From the NCBI GenBank assembly GCA_013297875.1, contig JAAFIW010000023.1:1-64000 (forward strand): a stretch of DNA of 64,000 nucleotides, in the 5' to 3' direction. Source of the DNA: Comamonadaceae bacterium. GTDB lineage: Bacteria; Pseudomonadota; Gammaproteobacteria; Burkholderiales; Burkholderiaceae_C. The notes beneath the pieces were generated by a model, which saw only the letters and a list, made by a program, of their open reading frames with translations, did not search any database and was not told the DNA's origin. Numbering within the stretch: position 1 is the stretch's first letter; every line of letters begins with the position of its first letter. Both the position numbers and the translations under genes were made by a program. Of the stretch, positions 8,800-18,557 are shown piece after piece.

Positions 8800-9246
8800 A
8801 TGACAACAGCCAATTCACCATCACCTTGGCGACACCTTGATGCCACCGCCGTTGCCGAAGGCTACGCTGGCGACGTATCGCCCGAGTTGGCGCACGACTG
8901 GTGGCGCGCTGGCGATGCAGTGTTGGTCGACATTCGCAGTGATGCTGAGCGTGACTGGGTGGGTTTTGTGCCCGGAGCGCTGGTGGTGGCCTGGAAGCAG
9001 TGGCCGGGCATGGCGGTGAACGCGGGGTTTGACGAAGCCATGCGGGCTGCTGTGCCGCCGGGGAAAAAAGCGCTGCTGCTGTGCCGCAGTGGCGTGCGCT
9101 CCATTGCAGCAGCCCGTCGCGCCACCCAGCTGGGCATTGAAGCCTGGAACATTCTGGAAGGCTTTGAAGGCGATGCGAATGCGGATGGCCACCGAGGGTT
9201 GACGGGCGGCTGGCGGATGCGGAGCCTGCCATGGCGGCAAAACTAA
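8800..9246 (+). CDS. rhodanese-domain protein
   Basis: Single rhodanese fold, 148 residues, probably cytoplasmic since no signal peptide is seen. The catalytic loop CRSGVRS carries the active-site cysteine, so sulfur transfer or a related persulfide chemistry is plausible. DIRSDAERDWVGFVPGALVV is the usual CH2A-type region near residues 43-65. The C-terminus ends with HRGLTGGWR, which is common in bacterial single-domain rhodaneses. It precedes msrP by 96 bp; a short direct repeat (AACTAATGTTC) occurs at 9241 and 9293 in that gap. Confidence 0.88.
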   Translation: MTTANSPSPWRHLDATAVAEGYAGDVSPELAHDWWRAGDAVLVDIRSDAERDWVGFVPGALVVAWKQWPGMAVNAGFDEAMRAAVPPGKKALLLCRSGVRSIAAARRATQLGIEAWNILEGFEGDANADGHRGLTGGWRMRSLPWRQN

Positions 9247-9342
9247 TGTTCGTTTTGTGTCTGCGCGCTGAAACTTTTTCAGTGCTTGGCCAGAACTAAT
9301 GTTCAACAACGGTTTACCCAACACACCCAATAGGAGTAACGC

Positions 9343-10338
<996 letters not shown>

Positions 10339-10339
10339 G

Positions 10340-11011
10340 ATGGCCACCGTCAGCATTGCCTCAACCGCCGCCAGAGCACCCACGTGGCGGCAGCGCCTGG
10401 GTAAAGCGCTGCTTCACCCAGCAGCCAAACCGGTGCTGTTTGTACTGTGCCTGCTGCCGTTTGCCTGGTTGCTTTATGGTGCGTTGACCAACGGCCTGGG
10501 TGCCAACCCGGCGGAGTATCTGATTCGCTCGACGGGTGACTGGACCTTGCGCTTTCTGTGCATCGTACTGGCCGTGACCCCGCTACGCGTGGTTGCAGGG
10601 GTGCCGCAATTGGCGCGGTTTCGGCGCATGCTGGGCCTGTTTGTCTACTTTTATGTGGTGCTGCACTTGCTGAGTTACAGCTGGTTCGACCAGGGACTGG
10701 ACGTCGCCGAGATTGCGAAAGACATTGCAAAGCGGCCTTTTATTTTGGTGGGTTTTGCCGGGTTCGTGCTGCTCACGCCGCTGGCGGCTACATCGTTTAA
10801 TCGTGCCATCAAGGCCCTGGGCGCGGCGCGCTGGCAGCTGCTGCACAAAGCGGTTTATGTAATTGCAGGCCTGGGAATCCTGCACTTTTTCTGGATGCGC
10901 GCCGGTAAAAACAACTTTGCCGAAGTGGCGGTGTATGCCGCGATTCTTGCGGTGTTGCTGGGCTGGCGTGTGGCGCAGTTTTTAAAGAAAAAGCGGCTTC
11001 AGCCCAGGTAA
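10340..11011 (+). CDS. msrQ: haem-binding membrane subunit MsrQ
   Basis: Inner-membrane b-type haem protein that passes electrons to MsrP. It has about six hydrophobic helices and the ferric reductase-like core with FYVVLHLLSYSWFDQG and HKAVYVIAGLGILHFFW, whose histidines fit haem ligands. At 223 residues it is of normal size. It directly follows msrP, so the two form an operon. Confidence 0.95.
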   Translation: MATVSIASTAARAPTWRQRLGKALLHPAAKPVLFVLCLLPFAWLLYGALTNGLGANPAEYLIRSTGDWTLRFLCIVLAVTPLRVVAGVPQLARFRRMLGLFVYFYVVLHLLSYSWFDQGLDVAEIAKDIAKRPFILVGFAGFVLLTPLAATSFNRAIKALGAARWQLLHKAVYVIAGLGILHFFWMRAGKNNFAEVAVYAAILAVLLGWRVAQFLKKKRLQPR

Positions 11012-11042
11012 ATACTGCTCAAGCAGCTATATAAATAATAGC
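11001..11042 (-). repeat. 42-bp dispersed element overlapping the msrQ 3' end
   Basis: Reverse-orientation copy, AGCCCAGGTAAATACTGCTC onward, ending ATAATAGC. It begins inside the last codons of msrQ and supplies its stop codon, then fills the gap to the convergent lysA gene. Confidence 0.85.
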
Positions 11043-11064
11043 ATCTGAATTGGCTTGAGATGCG

Positions 11065-12348
11065 TCAGTTAACCAGCCGCTCGCCCTGCATCTGCAACGC
11101 AGCGGTCTCCCGCTCACGAATCAAGTGCGCAGCAGCACCGTCAACCAACACCTCGGCCGCCCGGCCCCGCGTGTTGTAGTTGCTGGCCATGCTCATGCAA
11201 TAGGCCCCGGCCGACAGCACGGCCAGCAAGTCCCCGGCCTGCACAGCCAATGCGCGGTCGCGGCCCAGCCAGTCGCCACTCTCGCACACCGGGCCCACCA
11301 CGTCGTAGGTGGTGGTCGGTGCGTGGCTGGCAGTGACGGGCACCATGGCATGAAAGGCCTGGTACATCGCTGGGCGGGGCAGGTCGTTCATGGCCGCGTC
11401 CACAATGCAAAAATTCTTCTGCTCGCCAGGTTTGAGATAAAGCACCTCGGTCAGGCACACGCCCGCATTGCCCACCAGCGAGCGGCCGGGTTCGATCATC
11501 AGCTTGCGCTGGCCGTAGCCGCGCGCATCCAGCCGCGCCAGCAGCTTGGCCCATAGGTCGTCAGCAGCCGGCGGCTGGTCGCCGTTGTAGTTGATGCCCA
11601 GGCCACCGCCGAAGTCAATGTGGTCGATCGGAATGCCAGCGGACTCAATGGCCTCCACCAAGTCCAGCACCCGATCCATCGCGTCCAGGTACGGGGTTTC
11701 GTCGGTGATTTGCGAGCCGATGTGGCAGTCGATGCCAACAACCTTCAGGCCCGGCAAGGACGCCGCCATCTGGTATGTCGCCAGCGTTTGCTCGTGTGCC
11801 ACACCAAATTTGTTACCCTTCAAGCCGGTGGAAATATAGGGGTGTGTTTTGGGGTCGACATTGGGGTTCACGCGGATGCTGATGCGCGCCTGCCGACCCA
11901 TCGAAACGGCCACTTCATTGAGCACCAGCAACTCGGCCTGGCTTTCGACGTTGAAGCAGCCAATGCCGGCATTCAGGGCTTGCCGCATTTCGGTACGGGT
12001 TTTTCCGACGCCAGAAAAAATGATGTTTGCAGAATTGCCACCCGCAGCCAGAACCCGCTCCAGTTCACCGCCTGAAACAATGTCAAATCCGCAACCAGCT
12101 TGCGCAAAAACCTGCAACACCGCTAGCGACGAATTGGCCTTCATGGCATAGCAAATTTGCGCATTGCGCCCGGCGAATCCCTGTTGATAGGCGGCCAAAG
12201 CGGTCAGCATGGCCGCTTTTGAATAGACAAACAGTGGCGTGCCATAACGGTGCGCCAAATCGCTCAAGCGCAGGTTCTCAAGAAACAAATTATCTTCACG
12301 ATAGGCAAGGTGCGGCGCACCTGGCAAGGAAGTCATAGTGAAATTCAT
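11065..12348 (-). CDS. lysA: diaminopimelate decarboxylase
   Basis: Last step of lysine synthesis: decarboxylates meso-diaminopimelate with pyridoxal phosphate. The PLP lysine is in CYAMKANSSL (K70). Other family marks are SGGELERVLAAGG, DCHIGSQI, the glycine-rich DFGGGLGINYNGD, and CESGDWLGRDR with the catalytic cysteine from the dimer partner. At 427 residues it is of usual size. Its ATG overlaps the lptM stop codon by four bases. Confidence 0.96.
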   Translation of the reverse strand: MNFTMTSLPGAPHLAYREDNLFLENLRLSDLAHRYGTPLFVYSKAAMLTALAAYQQGFAGRNAQICYAMKANSSLAVLQVFAQAGCGFDIVSGGELERVLAAGGNSANIIFSGVGKTRTEMRQALNAGIGCFNVESQAELLVLNEVAVSMGRQARISIRVNPNVDPKTHPYISTGLKGNKFGVAHEQTLATYQMAASLPGLKVVGIDCHIGSQITDETPYLDAMDRVLDLVEAIESAGIPIDHIDFGGGLGINYNGDQPPAADDLWAKLLARLDARGYGQRKLMIEPGRSLVGNAGVCLTEVLYLKPGEQKNFCIVDAAMNDLPRPAMYQAFHAMVPVTASHAPTTTYDVVGPVCESGDWLGRDRALAVQAGDLLAVLSAGAYCMSMASNYNTRGRAAEVLVDGAAAHLIRERETAALQMQGERLVN

Positions 12349-12524
12349 GGTTTAGCAGGAGCGGACGCCGGGTTGCTTGGGGCCGGTGTCATGTTGATGG
12401 TCTGCGGCAAGGTGGCGCGGTTGGCTGCTGCCGGATCTGTCGGTAGATAAAGAGAGCCTTTTTGGCCGCAGCCGCTGGCCGCCACAACGCACAAAGCAAG
12501 GGCTGCTTTCGTGATGCAGCGCAT
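12345..12524 (-). CDS. lptM: small lipoprotein LptM (YifL-like)
   Basis: 59-residue lipoprotein of the family that assists maturation of the LPS translocon LptD/LptE at the outer membrane. The leader MRCITKAALALCVVAASGC ends in a lipobox with Cys19, followed by the family hallmark GQKGSLYLP. An upstream in-frame ATG at 12552-12554 is possible, but the chosen start gives a proper short signal peptide. The rest is Pro/Ala-rich and probably unstructured. The lptM-lysA order, divergent from cyaY, is conserved in many proteobacteria. Confidence 0.85.
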   Translation of the reverse strand: MRCITKAALALCVVAASGCGQKGSLYLPTDPAAANRATLPQTINMTPAPSNPASAPAKP

Positions 12525-12566
12525 GCTGACTAAAATTTGTGCAATTCTTAACATCGTGAAATTGTA

Positions 12567-12905
12567 ATGACCGACCTTGAATTCATGAACCACGCAGAGG
12601 CTTTGCTCAGCCGAGTTGAAGCTTGTTGTGACACGATTAACGCAGTAACGGACGCCGACATTGATAACCAACGCACCGGTGGCATGGTCACACTGGCCTT
12701 TCCAGGCGGCAGCCAGATCGTGGTGAATCTGCAAAAGCCCCTGCAAGAAGTTTGGCTGGCCGCACGCTCAGGCGGCTATCACTACCGTCTGGTCGAAGGT
12801 CTTTGGCAAGACACCAAAGGACAGGGTGAGTTTTTTGCGCAGCTGTCAAAAAGCGCTACTGCACAAACCGGCATTGCACTGGTGTTTGAGGCTAGTTCCG
12901 GCTAG
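12567..12905 (+). CDS. cyaY: frataxin-like iron-sulfur cluster protein CyaY
   Basis: 112-residue bacterial frataxin that regulates iron and cysteine desulfurase activity in Fe-S cluster assembly. The N-terminal helix carries acidic residues ([17 protein letters not shown], then DADIDNQ), and the beta-sheet signature is [17 protein letters not shown] followed by [16 protein letters not shown]. It is divergent from lptM-lysA and converges with the PBP1A gene, overlapping its stop by four bases. Confidence 0.94.
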   Translation: MTDLEFMNHAEALLSRVEACCDTINAVTDADIDNQRTGGMVTLAFPGGSQIVVNLQKPLQEVWLAARSGGYHYRLVEGLWQDTKGQGEFFAQLSKSATAQTGIALVFEASSG

Positions 12906-15343
12906 TTCCTGAACAAGTCCAGGATGCTTTTCTTTTCCTCGGTCGGTGCTGGTGTGGCCGGGGGTTGACCATCTGAATTCATCAAGCTGGGGTCATTCGT
13001 TTTGGGGTCATTGGGATCACCAGGCATTTTGTCCGAAAGGCCCAGGCTACCAATACCGGCATTGCGTGCGTACTCTTCGTAATACCACTCGCCACCGACG
13101 TTCACCACGCCTTCTGGTGCAGCAGGTTCTCTAACCGGTACGCCCTTAAGTGCAGTTTCCATAAATGAAATCCAGATGGGCAAACTCAATACGCCGCCCG
13201 TTGCGGTATCGCCCAGTTTGCGCGGGTTGTCATACCCCATCCACACCACGGCTGCAATGGTGGGTTGATAACCGGCGAACCAGGTGTCGATGGCATCATT
13301 GGTCGTGCCTGTTTTTCCATATAAATCAACACGTTTCAGTGTGGCCTGCGCTTTTGCAGCTGTGCCAGAGCGGGTGATCTCCTGCATCAGCCGACTCATG
13401 ATGAAGGTGTTGCGCTCATCAATTGCGCGCATGGATTCGTTGCGTGCAGGTGGCTGACTCTCCACCAGTACTTTCCCTTTTTGATCAGTGATGCGCGTGA
13501 TCAACCAGGGATTGACGCGATAACCACCATTGGCAAACACCGAATAAGCCGTTGCCATCTGCATTGGCGTGACTGACCCCGCACCCAATGCCATCGTGAG
13601 ATAGGGTGGATGTTTCTCTGCGTCAAAACCGAAGCGCGCAACCCAGTCCTGGGCATTTTGAGCGCCTACAGATTGCAAAATTCGGATCGAAACCATGTTT
13701 TTGGATTTGGCCAGAGCAGTGTGCAACGGCATGGGACCGTCAAACTTACCGTCATAATTTTTAGGTTCCCAGGGTTGTCCACCGGTCACGCCCGCATCGA
13801 AGAAAAGTGGTGCGTCGTTAACCACCGTGGATGGCGTAAAACCTTTTTCAAGCGCTGCGGAATAGATAAATGGCTTAAAACTGGATCCCGGCTGGCGCCA
13901 GGCTTGGGTCACGTGGTTGAACTTGTTCTTGTCAAAATCAAATCCACCGACTAATGCACGGATGGATCCATCGCGCGGGTCCAGCGCAACAAAGGCTCCT
14001 TCAACCTCTGGTTGTTGCGTAATTTCCCAGTTGCCTTTGCCGGTCTTCATGACTCGAATGACGGCACCCCGGCGGATCTTGATTTTGGGTGGTGCTTTTT
14101 CGGCTAAGCCAGACTGTGGCAACCGCAGGCCTTCTCCTGTGACTTCAAGCTGCTCACCGTTCTGGCGCACTGCCAATACCCGCTTCGGGCTCGCCTCTAG
14201 CACTACAGCAGACAGTAGATCCCCGTTGTCGGGCAGTTCGCTCAGGGCTTCGTCTATGGTTTCTTCGGACAATTTCGCGTCCGCTGCCAAGTCAACAAAC
14301 TTCTCGGGTCCCCGGTAAACCTGTTTGCGCTCAAAATCCATGATGCCCTTGCGCAAAGCCTTGTATGCAGCATCTTGTTCGACTGATTTGAGTGTGGTGT
14401 AAACATTGAGTCCGCGCGTATAGGCTTCATCGCCATACTGAGCAAACACCAATTGCCTGACCGTCTCAGCAACATACTCGGCATGTAATCGAGCCTCATC
14501 CGGCCCGGCACGAACCTTCAGCTCCTGCGCTTTGGCGGCGTCGGCTTGTTCGGCAGTGATGAAACCTGTTTCCTGCATTCTGTCAATGACAGTCAGCTGC
14601 CGATTTCGCGCCTTTTTGGGATTGGCAACTGGATTGGCGGTTGAAGGGGCTTTGGGCAAACCAGCCAACATCGCTGCTTCCGCGATATTGATGTCTTTGA
14701 GTTGCTTTCCAAAGTAAACCTCGCTGGCCGAAGCAAAACCGTATGCTCGGTTTCCCAGAAAAATCTGGTTCATATAAATTTCCAGGATTTGATCCTTGGT
14801 AAGTAAATGTTCCAGTTTGAAAGTCAACAAAACCTCATAAATTTTACGTGTGTAGCTTTTCTCTGCCGACAAATAAACATTGCGGGCCACTTGCATGGTG
14901 ATAGTGGACGCGCCCTGGCTTTTCATACGCCCCAAATTTGCCAGTGCGGCCCGCGCGACACCTTTGTAGTCCACCCCACCGTGGGAGAAAAAACGGGCAT
15001 CCTCAATTGCTAGCACTGCATCAACCATCACTTTAGGGATGTCCTTGATCGGTGTGAGGTTGCGTCGCTCTTCACCAAACTCACCAATCAAGACACCATC
15101 TGACGAGTAAACCCGCAAGGGCAATTTGGGTCGATAGTCGGACAAGTCGGAGATGTCTGGCAGATTTGGAAAAGCTACTGCCAGCGCGACAGTGACCAAA
15201 ATAGTGACCGACAAAATACCGACGGCAAGCAGCCCGACCGACCAAGCGACAAATTTCGTCAACCACCGGATCCAGATGGGTCTGCTGGTCGGGGTGCTTC
15301 GGCCACCGGTTTCTACAGCAGGGGAGTTGGTTGAAAGTGTCAT
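12902..15343 (-). CDS. mrcA: class A penicillin-binding protein 1A (transglycosylase/transpeptidase)
   Basis: Polymerises and cross-links peptidoglycan from the inner membrane. It has one N-terminal membrane anchor (about 26-50), a glycosyltransferase domain with [12 protein letters not shown] and [12 protein letters not shown], a PBP1A-type OB insert, and a transpeptidase domain with SSFK (catalytic serine), SKN and KTG motifs. I chose the ATG at 15341-15343 (813 residues); a longer frame reaches 15466 but its extra residues look unlike the family. Location opposite pilMNOPQ is a classic arrangement. The C-terminus ends with a Pro/Thr-rich tail. Confidence 0.95.
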   Translation of the reverse strand: MTLSTNSPAVETGGRSTPTSRPIWIRWLTKFVAWSVGLLAVGILSVTILVTVALAVAFPNLPDISDLSDYRPKLPLRVYSSDGVLIGEFGEERRNLTPIKDIPKVMVDAVLAIEDARFFSHGGVDYKGVARAALANLGRMKSQGASTITMQVARNVYLSAEKSYTRKIYEVLLTFKLEHLLTKDQILEIYMNQIFLGNRAYGFASASEVYFGKQLKDINIAEAAMLAGLPKAPSTANPVANPKKARNRQLTVIDRMQETGFITAEQADAAKAQELKVRAGPDEARLHAEYVAETVRQLVFAQYGDEAYTRGLNVYTTLKSVEQDAAYKALRKGIMDFERKQVYRGPEKFVDLAADAKLSEETIDEALSELPDNGDLLSAVVLEASPKRVLAVRQNGEQLEVTGEGLRLPQSGLAEKAPPKIKIRRGAVIRVMKTGKGNWEITQQPEVEGAFVALDPRDGSIRALVGGFDFDKNKFNHVTQAWRQPGSSFKPFIYSAALEKGFTPSTVVNDAPLFFDAGVTGGQPWEPKNYDGKFDGPMPLHTALAKSKNMVSIRILQSVGAQNAQDWVARFGFDAEKHPPYLTMALGAGSVTPMQMATAYSVFANGGYRVNPWLITRITDQKGKVLVESQPPARNESMRAIDERNTFIMSRLMQEITRSGTAAKAQATLKRVDLYGKTGTTNDAIDTWFAGYQPTIAAVVWMGYDNPRKLGDTATGGVLSLPIWISFMETALKGVPVREPAAPEGVVNVGGEWYYEEYARNAGIGSLGLSDKMPGDPNDPKTNDPSLMNSDGQPPATPAPTEEKKSILDLFRN

Positions 15344-15540
15344 TGGATGGTCAAGTGAGAGTGGCAGGATTATAGAAACGGGCATGCGGTCTATATGCCC
15401 GAGTTCATGCGCGTTTTGGCGGTGGCTGGGCGTGGGTACAAGTCTCCGCGCAACGGACAGCGTCACAAGTGAAGTAGTTCCTCTTACCGCCTGCGTCTGA
15501 TTTTGGCAACGGTTCAGAACGCGCCGCGATGAAAAATCCT

Positions 15541-15569
15541 TTGCTAGTCAATGGGCTTGCTGCTAGCAT
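15541..15569 (+). promoter_or_regulatory. candidate sigma70 promoter of the pil operon
   Basis: TTGCTA and TAGCAT are spaced by 17 bases and lie 50-80 bp before pilM. Each box matches the consensus at four of six positions. No better pair was seen in the divergent region. Confidence 0.3.
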
Positions 15570-15620
15570 TGAAGTAACTTCTGAAGATTTGTTTAGCTTT
15601 TTTACCCACTGGGGAATGCC

Positions 15621-16700
15621 TTGATTTCAATGGGGTCTTTGTTCAGTAGACAGCCTGCACCCTTGCTGGGCTTGGACATTAGTTCGTCTAGCGTCAAGCT
15701 CGTTGAGTTGGGGCGTGACAAGGCGGGAAATTACGTGCTGGAGCGGTGCGCGATCGAGCCTTTGGAGCGTGGATGGATTACAGATGGAAACGTTGAGAAA
15801 TTTGATGAAGTCGCTGAAGCGATGCGCAAAGTAGTCAAAAAAAGCGGGACCAAAACAAGAAACGTAGCCATGGCACTACCGCCGTCGGCAGTAATTACAA
15901 AAAAAATCACCCTCCCTGGCGGCTTGTCAGAGCAGGAACTTGAAATTCAGGTTGAAGCCGAGGCGAATCAATACATACCCTTTTCGCTCGATGAAGTAAG
16001 TCTGGATTTTTGCGTAGTTGGGCCCAGTGCGTCCTCTGTTGGTGATGTGGAAGTGTTGATTGCAGCCTCTCGCAAAGAGAAGGTGCAAGACAGGCAGGGT
16101 TTGGCAGAGGCTGCTGGGTTGAAGCCTATCATCATCGATGTCGAATCATATTCGTCTCGGTTGGCGGTCGCCAGACTTGTTGAAGCCTTGCCGAAAAAAG
16201 GCGTAGACATGATTGTTGCGCTTTTCGAGGTGGGTGGATTCACCACCAGCATGCAGGTACTGCGAAACGATGAGGTACTGTATGACCGAGATCAGGCGTT
16301 CGGAGGCGCGCAGTTAACTCAATTGATTGTTCGTCAGTATGGATTTTCCCCGGAAGAGGCGGAATCAAAGAAACGAAGCGGTGATCTTCCGGAAGACTAT
16401 GAGTCTGGCGTGCTTCGTCCGTTTGTTGACAGCATGGCCCAAGAGGTTGCACGTGCACTTCAATTCTTCTTTACGAGTACGCCGCACAACAGGGTGGATT
16501 ACATTATGCTCGGGGGCGGTTCTGCCGCTTTACCCGGTCTGGTTGAGGCCGTAACCCAGCAAACATCTTTTGCTTGCAATCTTGCCAATCCATTTGATGG
16601 TATGGAGATTGGCGAGACAATTCGAGAGAAGAAGATGCGTCGCGAGGCCCCGTCATATTTGACGTCATGTGGCTTGGCTTTGAGGAGGTTTCTGTCTTGA
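15621..16700 (+). CDS. pilM: type IV pilus assembly protein PilM
   Basis: Cytoplasmic actin-like ATPase that binds the PilN N-terminus and links the inner-membrane alignment complex to the pilus motor. The N-terminal phosphate-binding motif is GLDISSSSVKLVEL; the C-terminal nucleotide-binding region is IMLGGGSAALPGL. The start is probably TTG at 15621, four bases after GGGGAA; ATG at 15630 is the alternative. 359 residues. First gene of pilMNOPQ. Confidence 0.94.
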   Translation: MISMGSLFSRQPAPLLGLDISSSSVKLVELGRDKAGNYVLERCAIEPLERGWITDGNVEKFDEVAEAMRKVVKKSGTKTRNVAMALPPSAVITKKITLPGGLSEQELEIQVEAEANQYIPFSLDEVSLDFCVVGPSASSVGDVEVLIAASRKEKVQDRQGLAEAAGLKPIIIDVESYSSRLAVARLVEALPKKGVDMIVALFEVGGFTTSMQVLRNDEVLYDRDQAFGGAQLTQLIVRQYGFSPEEAESKKRSGDLPEDYESGVLRPFVDSMAQEVARALQFFFTSTPHNRVDYIMLGGGSAALPGLVEAVTQQTSFACNLANPFDGMEIGETIREKKMRREAPSYLTSCGLALRRFLS

Positions 16701-17338
16701 TCTTAGTCAATCTACTTCCGCATCGGGAGGCTGCAAGAAAGCGCAAGCGTGATGGATTTTACGCCTCCCTTGGTATCTCTGCTTTGATTGGGGGAGTTCT
16801 TGCTGGGATTGTTTTTCTATGGTTTCAGGGGCAAATCTCGGCGCAGCAGTCAAAAAATCTGGTTTTGAAGAATGAAATAGGTAGGCTTGAAGGTCAGATT
16901 AAAGATATTGCTGCGTTGCAATCTGAAATCGTCGCGCTAAAGGCTAGGCAGCAGGCTGTAGAAGACTTGCAGGCAGATAGAAATCTCCCTGTACACCTGC
17001 TGAACGAGTTGGTTCGTCAGTTGCCTGACGGGGTCTATGTAACCAGCCTTAAGCAAGAAAATCAAGTTGTTACACTTTCTGGTTTTGCGCAATCAAACGA
17101 ACGGGTTTCTGAGTTGCTCAGGAATTTGTCCAATAATAGTGATTGGCTAAAAAAGCCCGATTTAATTGAAATTGTCTCGAATTCAATATCCCTGGGCCCT
17201 CGGGAGCAAAGGCGAGTTTCGAAATTCGATATACGTGCGCAACTGGCAAAAGCCAGTGAATTGAAAAAGCCTTTATCGAGTGCAAGCGGGGCGGCAGTGT
17301 CGCCGACTAGCGCCAAGCCGGCATCGGCGAAAATATAG
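16697..17338 (+). CDS. pilN: type IV pilus assembly protein PilN
   Basis: Bitopic inner-membrane protein of the pilus alignment complex. I place the start at TTG 16697-16699, giving MILVNLLPHREAARKRKRDG, the conserved PilM-binding N-terminus; TGAGGAGG lies eight bases upstream and the TTG overlaps the pilM stop. One transmembrane helix (about 23-46) is followed by a coiled coil (about 50-95) and a ferredoxin-like fold. An upstream ATG at 16667 would add ten residues that overlap pilM and do not fit the family. Confidence 0.92.
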   Translation: MILVNLLPHREAARKRKRDGFYASLGISALIGGVLAGIVFLWFQGQISAQQSKNLVLKNEIGRLEGQIKDIAALQSEIVALKARQQAVEDLQADRNLPVHLLNELVRQLPDGVYVTSLKQENQVVTLSGFAQSNERVSELLRNLSNNSDWLKKPDLIEIVSNSISLGPREQRRVSKFDIRAQLAKASELKKPLSSASGAAVSPTSAKPASAKI

Positions 17339-17346
17339 GTATTCCG

Positions 17347-18021
17347 ATGGCAACTTTACCCAAGTTTGATGCGCAAGCTACGCAGCAGTGGTTTGTGAAC
17401 CAGTTCAGGGGTCTAAATCCAAATGACCCTTCGACCTGGCCGATACTTCCAAGGATGTCTTTGTGCGTGGCTTTAATTGTTGCAATAGTTGCAGCATTGT
17501 GGTTTGTTTGGCTTAGCGGATCTGCTGACGAGTTAGAAGCTGAGCGCGCCAAGGAGATTACGCTACGTGAGGATTACAAGAAAAAACTGGTTCAAGCTGT
17601 CAACTTGGAGGCTTTGAAGAAACAGAGAGAACAAGTTCAACAGTACGTTACCCAACTCGAAAAGCAGTTGCCCAGTAAAGCTGAGATGGATGCTCTTCTT
17701 TCGGATATTAATCAGGCAGGGCTTGGTAGAAGCTTACAGTTTGAGTCCTTCAAGCCGGGACAGGCCACAGTCAAAGAGTACTACGCGGAACTTCCTATTG
17801 CTCTAAAAGTTAGTGGAAAATATCATGATATCGGCTCGTTTGCCTCAGATATTGCAAATCTTTCTCGGATTGTCACTTTGAATAATTTGGCCGTAACGAC
17901 TGGAAAAGACGGTGGACTTACTCTTGATGCAACAGCAAAAACATTCAGATATCTGGATCAGGAAGAGGTGGCGGCTCAGCGCAAAGCAGCGGCCTCGGCA
18001 CCAAAAGGGGCCGGCAAATGA
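17347..18021 (+). CDS. pilO: type IV pilus assembly protein PilO
   Basis: Partner of PilN in the periplasm. It has one transmembrane helix at about 38-58, a coiled coil at about 60-115 and a C-terminal ferredoxin-like domain with the PIALKVSGKYHDIGSFASDI region. 224 residues. It starts eight bases after pilN. Confidence 0.93.
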   Translation: MATLPKFDAQATQQWFVNQFRGLNPNDPSTWPILPRMSLCVALIVAIVAALWFVWLSGSADELEAERAKEITLREDYKKKLVQAVNLEALKKQREQVQQYVTQLEKQLPSKAEMDALLSDINQAGLGRSLQFESFKPGQATVKEYYAELPIALKVSGKYHDIGSFASDIANLSRIVTLNNLAVTTGKDGGLTLDATAKTFRYLDQEEVAAQRKAAASAPKGAGK

Positions 18022-18557
18022 TGTGTAGAACCTTGTTTGGTGTTTGTGCGGTTGCCATGTTGGTGGCGTGCGGCTCGTCGGGGCAAGAAGAAATTGATGC
18101 CTGGATGACAGAGCAACGAAACCAGACCCGACCACGTGTCGATCCTATATCTGAACCTAAGAAATTTGTACCTCAGCAGTATGTTCAGGAAGCATCTATC
18201 GATCCATTTAGCAATTTGAAATTAACACAGGCTTTGAAAAGAGAGTCATCGCAAAGCACTGCGAATGCCGCACTGATAGCGCCGGAGCTAACTCGTCGAA
18301 AGGAAGTTCTTGAGGGATATCCCCTTGATTCCATTTTGATGGTGGGAACTCTGCTTTCAACAGGTGTGCCGGTAGCGTTAGTGCGTGTAGATAATCTTCT
18401 ATACCAAGTTAAAACCGGTAGTTATCTGGGGCAAAACTATGGCCGCATATCGAAAATTTCCGAAACGGAATTGGTTCTTCGAGAAATTGTTCAAGACGCA
18501 GCTGGCGAATGGATCGAGCGTGTTGCTACGCTTCAATTACAAGAGAGGTCGAAATGA
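18018..18557 (+). CDS. pilP: type IV pilus assembly lipoprotein PilP
   Basis: Inner-membrane-facing lipoprotein that connects PilN/PilO to the secretin PilQ. The leader ends MLVACGSSG with lipidated Cys18. A disordered segment (about 30-75) with the DPF box leads into a small beta domain with VPVALVRVDNLLYQVKTGSYLGQNYGRI. 179 residues. ATGA overlaps with both pilO and pilQ. Confidence 0.93.
   Translation: MMCRTLFGVCAVAMLVACGSSGQEEIDAWMTEQRNQTRPRVDPISEPKKFVPQQYVQEASIDPFSNLKLTQALKRESSQSTANAALIAPELTRRKEVLEGYPLDSILMVGTLLSTGVPVALVRVDNLLYQVKTGSYLGQNYGRISKISETELVLREIVQDAAGEWIERVATLQLQERSK

Noticed and set aside
15344-15466. N-terminal extension of PBP1A
   Set aside because: Extra 41 residues precede the cytoplasmic tail and are unlike PBP1A; the region is more likely the divergent promoter.
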